Positions 1 through 10,700 of a stretch of 20,643 nt of DNA are shown piece after piece; position 1 is the first letter of the stretch; each line of letters starts with the position of its first letter. Origin of the DNA: Isotricha intestinalis (taxonomy: Eukaryota > Ciliophora > Litostomatea > Vestibuliferida > Isotrichidae); NCBI GenBank assembly GCA_023807065.1, contig JAJJLU010004012.1, positions 1 through 20,643 on the forward strand. Reading direction: 5' to 3'. A program made the position numbers and the translations under genes. The notes beneath the pieces are model-generated. The model did not search any database and had not been told where the DNA came from. It worked only from the letters and a program-made list of their open reading frames with translations.

Positions 1-271
1 AAAATGAATCATCACAAATAAATAATAGTGTAATCAATTTTGAATCTACTTTAAATTTAGGGAGTTATTTGGAAAACAATTTATTTAAAGGAAAAGGTGA
101 TTTTTCCCTCAAAGCCAGTATAAATCAAATATCAACTCTGGCCATTATTTTTGTTTTATTAAAATTGAAGATGAATGGTTTAAATTTATCGATTTTCATG
201 TAGAAAAAATTTCCGAAATGCAATTTTACAATGATAGTGTTCATGTGTTAGTATATGAGAAAGAAAAATAA
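1..271 (+). pseudogene. 3' end of a ubiquitin-specific protease (USP, peptidase C19), frame broken
   Basis: This is the C-terminal end of a cysteine protease that removes ubiquitin from proteins. From position 140 to the TAA at 269-271 the frame reads SGHYFCFIKIEDEWFKF, then IDFHVEKISE. This matches the USP box with the catalytic His (GHY) and the W-x-x-F-x-D block that supplies the third catalytic residue. Upstream, a different frame (from position 3) is open and reads FESTLNLGSYLENN and then DFSLKASINQIS. These look like the USP segments that normally precede the GHY box (the FP-x-x-LDL-x-x-Y block and the Y-x-L strand). The two frames meet near 132-140, so one base appears to be missing (or two extra) there. 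There is no room for an intron. Either the gene is a pseudogene or the assembly has an indel. The Cys box lies outside the window. It runs toward the giant gene (convergent), 1.5 kb away. The family is fairly sure; the broken state depends on base accuracy. Confidence 0.7.
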
Positions 272-1781
272 TTGCCAAATTTAATATATTACATATGTTT
301 ATCCTTGACTATTAGAACTTTATGTTTCTTGTTTTAGAATTTAAACAAAATTTTCTAATGAATATTTAGCTTAATAATAATTTATTTATTTTTATTTTTT
401 TTAAATATTTTAAGTATATTAAAATATATTCAAACATTAACTTATTATTAAGAAGTAATTTATATTTTTGAATAATTCATTTTATATATTTATTTATTTT
501 AAATAATAAATCTTTAATATATTTGATTTTATATTTGGCTATTATCTGAGTTTTTGCCACATTTTTTTGCCACTTCCAGAAAATAGTTATCTTTCGTTTA
601 TGTTTTGTGTGTTAAAGATTTTTTTGACATTTTTATGAAAATTATGTGAAAAGAAAAAAATAGGATTATTCATAATAAAAAAAAATTAGAGTTTTCTTAT
701 AATATGTTTTTAGATGTTAAATTTTGAAAAACATTTTATCTATCTATTAAAATATTTTCATATTTTTAGAATTATTTATGTGAGAATAAGTTAGATAAAT
801 AATAATTAATAGTTTATAATTATGATATAATAAATTTTTAAATGATACTTTATACCCACAAATATTATAATATTTCATTTTATTAATATTTATTTATTAT
901 AAAATGGAATTATCAAGACAATTGGATATAAAATTTCCAAAAATTTCCAATTTATTCCAAATCTTTCGTTCATTTATTATTGATATATTATTTTAAAACA
1001 ATTTTTTTTTTCAATTATTTGTAAATTATACATTTAGTCAAAAATTTGATGAAATAATGAATATTTTTTTTTGTTATAATTTCTTCTAAAATTTTTATTA
1101 TTAAATTAAATTATTTTCCAATAATATTCTATTCAAATTTTTTTTTGATTTTATTATTCTTAAATTCATTCAATAGTTTTACATTCTATCTATAATAAAA
1201 TCTCTGATTGTAATTTGGATAATTATAGGAAAAATTTATAGTAATATTCATTTCTTATGGCATATTTAAATATATAAATCATATCTTCATTTCATTTAAC
1301 CAATAATATTCAGATTCATTTAATTGTTTTTACATTTAATAATCCTATATGTTTAATAGTATGAATATTAGTTAAAAGAAAATTTTCTTCTTCTACAATT
1401 TTTTATTTTTTCAATTTTTTTCCTTTTTTTCTTTTATGATTTAGTTAGATATCATCGGATTTAGAAAAAGCACTTTATTATTTTGCTTTAGAAAAAAAAA
1501 AATTAATATCATCTTCTTATTGATGATTTATTTATCTCGTTATCATTTACTTTAATATTTTTTGAATATTAATTTTCATTCTGAATAATATGTATAATCT
1601 TTTATATAATTAAGAATACTCTTTTCTATTTTTCTTATATCTTTTTTTGTTTTTAATGATTATTTCTCTTTTGTATATAATTTATTATTAACTTTTTTGG
1701 TTTCAACATTTTTTTGATAATCTTATGAGTTTTTAAAATTTAAATAATTTTATAATCAAATAGGAATAAATATTTAAGTAA
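272..1781. other. A/T-rich convergent intergenic region, no gene recognised
   Basis: This 1.5-kb stretch lies between the 3' ends of the USP-like fragment and the giant gene. It is mostly A/T runs with no long open frame on either strand. Three small details stand out: a direct repeat of TTTTTGCCAC (551-560 and 564-573), a 30-codon ATG-to-stop frame at 904-996, and a 24-codon protein-like island at 1449-1520. No tRNA, rRNA or snRNA signature was seen. Both flanking genes have TAATT right at the stop codon (TAA followed by TT), which resembles the poly(A) signal described for Entamoeba, but in such A/T-rich DNA this is weak evidence. Confidence 0.6.
551..573 (+). repeat. Direct repeat of TTTTTGCCAC, two copies
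   Basis: The decamer TTTTTGCCAC occurs at 551-560 and again at 564-573, a 13-bp spacing, inside otherwise nearly pure A/T DNA. The G/C core GCCAC in both copies makes chance less likely than for A/T words. It could be a protein-binding site pair or a remnant of a mobile element end. Nothing nearby supports either choice. Confidence 0.6.
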
Positions 1782-4700
1782 TTAAATTTTTTTAGGAGCA
1801 GCACAAGTTGTTGCCTCAATAACTAGCTCTTTAAAATGCCCAGAAATAGTTGAGCTTGAAGATGTCTCGTTGAATTCATATATTTTAAATAAAGGACCAG
1901 TTTTTGAATTATAAATTGTCTGACATAATTCAAAAGCTTTTCTAGAGCATTTTCCTATATTAAAGCAAATAATATTAATTTTTTGTTCAGCACATTTTTC
2001 AATTAAAGGATTGAGTTTTATAGCTTCTTCATCATATTTATCTTTTTCATCAAATATTTTCCCATGTGGGGGAGCATCTGCAATATGAATAATTAATTTT
2101 GTTCCATTTCTCCATCCAACTTCACCTAAAACTTTTTTATAAGCTCCAACCCAATCCTCAGAAGTATCTCCCCCCCCAGAAGCTTGAATTTTCCCAATGT
2201 TTTGTTGAAGCTTTTCAATATTATCTGTTAATTGTAATAATTCATGTTTATCTAATTTAGAATCTATAGGATCTCTATAAAATATACATCCAAAATTAAA
2301 ATCATGATAAGGAAATTTTTTTTTTAAAGAGTTAGAAATATTTAAAGCTTCTTCTTTTGCTGCTTTAATATAATCTTCCATTGAACCAGTTGCATCAATC
2401 ATATAAAGTATATCAAATTCATTAGTAATTACTTTCGAATTAAAATGAAAAAAAACTTCATCATAATTTATCATTTGACTAAAAGATGGAATTTTAAAAA
2501 TATTAATCCAATTATCACCACATTCTCCTATTCTTCTTGAAAATTGAGTAGTCCATGCTATTATATTTAGAATATATCTATATGTTCCTTCAGTGTTTAA
2601 CTCATTAAAAAGTTTAGAAAATCCTCCATCAATAATAATATCTCCATGTATTTTATCAATCTTTGAATCCCAAAAAACAATTGATATTCCCCCATCATTA
2701 TCATAAGCAAATGGTATGAAAGGATAAATTTCATATTTATTTTCAACATAAGAAACTGTATTTCCTTCATCAATAACAGCTAAATTATGTGCTAAAGAAT
2801 ATCTTTGATATTTTCCTTCTGAGAAAATTCTTTGATTGTTAAATACTCCTATATCTTTCTTCTGAATATTTCCTTGATACATTTTTTTATTTCCAGGATG
2901 ACTTCCTTTAAATCTTAATTTAGTTTTTTCTCCATCTGGAAATTCAACTTTTTCTAAGAATAAATTAACTTCAAATACAAGTGGTTCATTATCACACCAC
3001 CAAACTAAAGCACCTCCTTGCTTCCAAAATTTTATAGTACAATTTATAAATTGTCCTACCAAATTAGCATTTCCTCCTTCTGGTAATCTTCCAGAACCTT
3101 CTCCACAAATTATCCAAACTGAATAATAATTTCCAGTTTGAAGACATTTAATTCCTTTTTCATAATCAGTCACTATTTCAATTTCAACTCCATAATAATC
3201 AAAAGCTTCTTTTAAGCAAGGAGTAGCACTATCATATCTACTTTTTAAATATTTAAAGTCTATATATTCTGATTCTTTACTTCCTGCTATTGATTTAGAC
3301 CAAAAAACACAAATTAATGTTTTTAACCCTTTGAAAGTTCCTTGTTTACACATTGTGTTATTTTTTCCTAGTTTTGGATTTATTTTAGTATTATCATCTA
3401 CAATATCAGGATTAATAATTTCTTCAAAGCTTTCTAAATATAATGTTGCATTCATCAATTTATAAAAAAGAGATTTATATCTAATCCCTCCTTTTTCTTT
3501 AAATTGTTTTAAAAAGTCTTCAATTATTGATTTATCAGAATATAATTTTATTTCTTCTATTTCTTTAGAAAATGGAATATCATTTCCAAAAAAAGCAGAT
3601 AAAGCTATTTGAATTTGACTTGGTTCACAAACCCAAAAACAATTTGAAAATATTTGCGATATTCCATAAGGGAAGTATCCTAAACCAATACCAAAAGTAT
3701 TAATATCTAATTCTTCTGCATTTAAAATCAAATTATTTAATTCCTTTTTCTCAGATTTATCAAACAAACCATCAGACAAAATAAATAAATAATTTTTTTT
3801 TGCTGATGAAGTTGATTGTAATTTAATTCCAGTTGCAATAGCAGCATATAAATTAGGTGAAAATTCATTTTTTGATAGTTCTGAAAGTAGTGCATAATAT
3901 ATAGGAGAAAAAATTGATAAACAACTGTTGGTATCTTGACCAGAACATAAAACAATTGGATTTTCTTTTTTTGCCACAATTAAATCAAAATATTGTATTT
4001 GAAGTAGAGAAATCATTTTTAAAAAATTAAAAATTATTTTTAAAGAATGTATCCCCATTAAACCATAAATACATGAAGATGATGAATCAATGATTACTGA
4101 AATTCTAAAATCTCTTTTTAATCCTGCTTTCTTTTCTAACCATATATTATTGTCCTGACCATTTGTAAGACAAAAATTAATCACTCCCATTAAATAAAGT
4201 CTTGAACCTTTATTAGAAGGAACATACATTGTAGGTTTATTTGGTGCAAAAATGGTATTCATTAATTGATTATTAATTTCAGAAAAACCTTCAATAAAAT
4301 TATTTTCTTTCTTCAAATCTGCAATGATATTTGTCTCTCCAATATTTTTTATAGTTTTAACACAAAAATTTTGCTTGATTTCTATCTTTGAAAAATCCAA
4401 TTTTTTAGTGATTGATGAATAATTTTTTTTTTGAATATAAATTGGAAAATTAGTTATTGTTTTTCTTTCTAATTGTTTTTTTAATTTTTCACATTTTTTT
4501 GGTATAATTGTAATTTCATTAGGAAATTCTGGTTTGAGTGTTGATAAATTCTTTGTTTCTAAAGGTTTTAATTTTTTCATTGTATTTATAAATGTATCAA
4601 ATATGAATTTATCTGCTTTTAGAATATTTTCTCCTTTACAAATTGTTAATTGAGTTTTAGTAATATCTTGAAAATTCTTAAATATAGTTTTTATATTAGG

Positions 4701-7700
4701 AATATTAGATTCAGCAATTTCTGGAGAAAGAATGAAATAAAAACCAAAAGATTCTTTATCATTATGAAATAAATTTAACCATTTATCAGGAAATTTTAAT
4801 TTTGGATCTAATCCATTTGAGATAATAAAAATTGCTTTTTGTTCTCTTACAAATTCTGTTTTTTTTTTTATAAAATAGCATACATCTGCAATTTTTGTTG
4901 CATATCTATTAACAATAATTGAATCATATAATCTTTGAAAAATTTCATTTGAATGAGGTTCTTTAAAATCTTTTATGATATACTGAAATTTATAATCAGC
5001 AAAAATGACAATTGAATATGGAATTCCTAATATATTCAATAAATTAATAAATGAAAAAATTAATAAAGTATGAATAACCTTACTTTTTTTATTAATAGTT
5101 CTTGAACAATCTACTCCTAATACTACACATATATTTTTAAAATTACAATCAGCTTTTATAAAATTCTGATATAAACTTAATGTTAAATAATCAGCCTTTG
5201 ATAATAATATTAAGGCTGGAAGCTCTGATTCTTCATTAATTTTTAATTCATCATCAGTAAGTTTTTCACTAAATTCATCAGTAAATATTACATTTGGTGA
5301 AGAAGAAGAATTCATTAATTTTAATACTTCATTTATGACAATTTCTTCGTTTTTATTTAAAATTTCGATGTCTTTTTTTTTTGCTTCTTCGAATTTATCA
5401 CCCTTTCTTCCATAAATTATAGGTTCTTCAAATTTATCTTCTTCCTTTTTTTCTTCTTTTTTCTCATAAATAACTGATTTATCTAAATTTTCATTTTTTA
5501 TTACTTTTTGAATGATACAAATTTCTTTTAAATCAGAATTTTTATTGTATGAAGATCGGATTGAATCTTTTTTAGTGTTATGTTTGTTCTTTTCATCATT
5601 ATCAGTCAATTCTCCTTTAGCTTGATTTAAATTCCATATTGTTTCTTTTGAAAAAACAATGGGTGTTGGACTTTCAATAAATAATTCTTTTGATTCTGAA
5701 GTTTCTATATTATTTGTTTTTATATTTTCCATATTAATACCAGACTTTTTTAAGTTAGATATTAAAAAATCAAATGATTTTTGAAAATTCTGAATTTCTT
5801 CTGAAATTATTGATTTACTTGAACTACTTGATTTTTGATATATGTAATAAAGGAAATTTATTAATTTATTAAGTTCTTTTTCATCTTCTTGAATTAAAAA
5901 CGGAATTGCTCTACATGAAATAGATAATTGTTTATACATTTTTATATAATTATCAATTGAATTAATTTTTTGAATTTCTGGAATAGATAAAACTGATTTA
6001 TGGATTTCAGTATTTTTAATATTTTTTTTAACGTTAATAATATCAAATTTTTTTAATTTAAATTGTGTTATATTTTCTACTTTTTGAGGTTTTTTATTCT
6101 CCATAAATAACCATATATATTTTTTTTCTTCTTCTATTTCTTTTGTTTTACCTAATTTATTTTTAAAAATTTCTGAAAAATCTTCTTCTGAATAAGGAGG
6201 AAATTTTTTTTTTCTCTTCAATTCAAAATATCTGTTGTCAATGCATTTATACTTATCTTTATATTTAATTGTTTCTATTTTCACATAAAATTTTTCTTTT
6301 AAACATATTATTATATTATAAAAGAAGATTATTTCCGTTTCCTTTGAAGGTTTCCTTGATTTTTTTTTTAATAAATCTTCGTTCAATGCTACACTTAATT
6401 CTGAAATAATTTTAATCTTCTTTTCAGAAGATTGTTTAAAAAAAAAATCAATAAATTTAGAAAATTCATTGTTTTCATTTGAAAATTTTGAAATTTTCTT
6501 TTCTACATCATTTATATGTCTTTTATTTAAAGGAAATTCTTCATTTTTTTCTTCTTCAATTAATGTATTAGGAATCCAATATTTTCCTGGAATTCCATTT
6601 CTTAAAGTAATAATTTTTATATAATTATTTTCATTATCTTTATAATCCAAATAAGAAATAATTTGACATTGTTTATTTTTTAAATTAATACACATAATTT
6701 CATCTCCATCAATATTTTTTAATTTATCTTTCTCAAAATTTATATCTTTTATATATTTTTTTGGATTTAATAGAAAGAAAAAAGGGGTATAAAATATATC
6801 AGCATTAATATTATTTTTGTCATAGGTACATATGTAATTATTTGATTTTTCATCAAAATAGAAATAAGGAACCTTATTTTTAGCATTATTATATTCAAAA
6901 TATAAATTACATTTTATATTTTTTTTGATTCCATCAACAATAAATATTATCTGTAAATTTTTATCATTTATATTATCTATATCTTCAAAATTAACTTTTA
7001 TATCTGCAACATAAATTTTATTGAACCTTTTTTTATTTTCACAATTAATTTTATCAAACCGTATATTTTTTAAAGAAGGGACTTTAACTTCTAATTCATG
7101 TTCAAAATCATCATCTATCCTAACAATAAAATGAAGCATATATCCTTCTATCTTTTTGTATAAAAATAAATCATATTTATTTTCAATACAATCATTATTA
7201 ATATAATCATATGAAGCAATATTTACTTTGTTATTTTCAATAATTGCTTTTATTTCTATAGGAATAATTAATTTTTCTGTCATATAGATATTGAATAATC
7301 CATGTAATAAAGCTTTATTATTTTTGTTTGAAGGAATATTTATTGAAAATTTATTTTTATCAACTTTAACAACAGGTTTATCAGAAGTATTATTTTCAAG
7401 GCTAATCTTTTCAACTCTTCCATTATAAAAACCTTCAGTGGGTTCAAATCCAATAATTTCTATTTCAAAAGAAATGAGATATCCTACAGTAATTGTATCA
7501 TTTTTAAATAATAGACTTTCTCCTTTCCATTCATATTCATCGTTTTCACTCTTAAATAGAACTTTTAGTGGAATATATTGAAATTTAAAATTAATGTTAA
7601 TTTTTATTTTCTCCGTAGGGTTATCATTTGATGAAATAATTAAATTTCCCTTATATTCTTTATCTATTGGTTCTTCTATAGAAATTCTTGGAATTTTAAA

Positions 7701-10700
7701 ATAAATAGATATTGGTGTGAAAGGTTCAAGAAAGGTTGAAACAGAAAAATATTCTTTTGAGTTTGAGTCCATTTCTATCTCTGATTTAAGAGAATATTCA
7801 ACAAAAGAATAAATATTAAAAATATATCTTTGATTTTCATATAAAGATGGAATTATTGGTCCAATGTTTTGATTGTATTCAGATAAATTATAGTAAAGAT
7901 AATTATCATGATTTGAAATATATGGATACAAATCATTGTTATTTTTTAATAAAGTCCAATTAATATTTTTTACATATTCAAATGGAGTAATATTATTATT
8001 TAGAGAATACAAATCAATTTTTTCATCAAAAATACTTAGAATTTGTTTTATAATATGATTTATTTCATCTTTTTTTATTAATGTTTTTTGAATTTTTTTA
8101 AATATTATCACTATATTCTTTGTAAATTTTTGCAATTTTTGACAAATCATTTCAGTTTTTTCAGGTTTACCAATTCCATCAATAAATTCAGGATTTAATG
8201 AATTTATTTTTTCTAAATCACGTCTTATTTGGTTAATGGTTTGAGTATTTTTTACAATTATATTGATTTTATCTGTTTCCGAGCCAAAATATTCCATTAA
8301 AATTTTATAAAGCTTTTTTAAGATATTATCTAAATTTTGAATGAATTCATTTTTTATCACATTGTCTTTTTTTTCAAACACCATATTTTCAATTTTAATT
8401 TTTGGAGAATTTGGTTTTATTGTCTTTAATCCTTCTGAATTATATTTTTCAAGATCATCTTTTTTTGAAATAATAAAGCATTCAATATCATCTTCATTCA
8501 GTATTTGAATAGTTTTCTTTTCAATATGAGTTTTAATTGGTTTTGAAGTTTGTTTTTCTATTATTTTGATTTCTTCTTCTTTTATAGATGTTGGTAAATA
8601 TATAAATAGTTCTCCTTTTATTAATTTTATTGAAAAATTAATAGGTAAAACAATAATTTCTGATAATAAATCGTTTTCTAAGATTTCAATTGAATAAAAG
8701 GAAATATTTGCTTTTTTTTTTTCAGATTTTTTTAAGGAAAAGGATTTTTTAATTTGTTTTTCTTTTTCAAGTAAATGCTTAATATGCTGATGATATTCAA
8801 CATAATCTCTTATTCCTTTTTTTATAATATTATAACAATCAAAATATCCCTTTTGATTGTTTCGAAGAGAATTCATTTCATTTTTCAAACGCTCAATTTC
8901 AGTATTAAATTGTTTTTTTTTATATTCTTCTATTTCTTTATTTATATCTTCGTTAATACAATTGACAAATTCGGTTTTTAATTTTTTGTTATCTTCTTTA
9001 TCCCATAAATCCCATAATTCTTTAAAATCTTTTTCTAAATTTTCTGAAAAAGACTCTAGTTTTTCTTTTTCTATTTCTTCGATTTCATTAGAAAATTTTT
9101 TTGATAAATTTATAAAATAGCCAATTTCAGAATTATTGTTATAAATATTTTCTTCAAAAATTTTATTTACTTCACCAGAAAAAATTTTTTTTAATATTGA
9201 ACTTACAAATTTTGCAAATATTTTTTTTAAAGTAATTTCATTCTCATTCTTAATATTATTTGTATCAAAAGAACATATATTTTGAAAATAGTTGAAAATA
9301 TTTTTCATTTTTGGATTAATAAATTTGCTTTCAATATTTGTTAACAACCCAATCCAATCCATATTTTTAATAATTGTTTTTTTTTTTAAAAAACAAAGAA
9401 TTTGATTTTTTAACTCTTCAGAAAAAATTTTATAAATTAAAGTTTCCTTTTTATAAGTAAGTTTTAATGTAGTTTCTGATGAAAAAATCCTTAAAAAAAT
9501 TAAAAATAAGGGGATTTGTTTATTATTATTATTATTAAAATTCTTTAATTTATTTTGAAGTTCTTTTTCACATTTAGGGTTATTAATCAAAAAAAATAAC
9601 AATGAAGGAAATTCTTTATATTCATCTTTTAAATCACCATTATTCCATCCAGGTTCATAAACAAAAAATAAATCTTTAGTTTCAATAATTTCATTGTTTA
9701 TGATAGGAACATTATCAAATAAATTCATTAATATTTCCAAAAAATCTTTATGTGAGTCTTTTAAATTTAATTCATTTGTTTTTATTTTTTGTATTATTTC
9801 TTTATAATTTCCAGATTCTTTATGAATTTTTTCTATTTCTTCTTCATAATTTATAGCATTTTTTTTAAGAAAGGTATTTTTTGCAATATAAAAAATGGAA
9901 TTAAGTATAAATTCAAAATTATTGTTTTTTTCATTAAGTAATTTTAACACTCCTTCATAAAACTCAGATGCATTTTCAAAAATGATTTGTTTAGATGTTA
10001 ATAAAAATCCATTCGTTTTTTTATTATTATTTTGAATATCCTCAATAGCAAACATATAAATTAAATCTTCAGTTTCTAAAATAGGAATAGTAAGAAAAAA
10101 ATCAGTGTTATATTTTTTATATAAATTATTTGCCCAATAAATATCCAAATCACTAATACAACTTCTTTTCATATATTCATTTAATTCTTTTATAATATTA
10201 TCTCTTTTTAAATATTTTAAATCAATATTATAAATATATGTATATAATATAGATTTCAAATGATTTTGAAACTTTTTAGTTATTTTTTGAATGTTATCTT
10301 CTTGAGGATTTTCCCAAAATTTTGTGGAAAAATCATCAAAATATTCCAAATTCTTTTGATTACTCAACTCTATTAGATATTGAACCCTTTTTTCCCCCTT
10401 CATTATTTTTTCAGTTAAATCATAACTTTTTGAAAATGATATTATTTCTTCCATTACTTGTTGAAATTGCGATTTTTCATTCAAAAATTCAATATCTATA
10501 GAAATGGAAGGAAATATAATAGATGTACAATCATTTTGGTTTGAATTATTTATTTCTAAAATTTCATTAACATATTTTTTCATTTTTTCATAATTTTCTT
10601 TTGTAGGTTCAATTGTCATTAAATTTTGATAAAATTTTGAAAAAAAATCATTTTCTGAATTTAAATTATATTCTCTAATTTGATTCGTTAATTCCTCAAT

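Noticed and set aside
125..145. An intron explaining the USP frame change
   Set aside because: The two coding blocks are separated by only a few bases, with no GT...AG interval, so splicing cannot account for it.
3737..3979. Alternative-frame minus-strand open frame inside the vWA2 region
   Set aside because: The main frame there encodes a clear vWA fold; this overlapping frame has no domain of its own.
8775..9120. Plus-strand open frames overlapping the giant gene
   Set aside because: They are antisense to the coiled-coil region, rich in Phe, Ser and Ile as expected from reading Lys/Glu codons backwards, and show no motif of their own.
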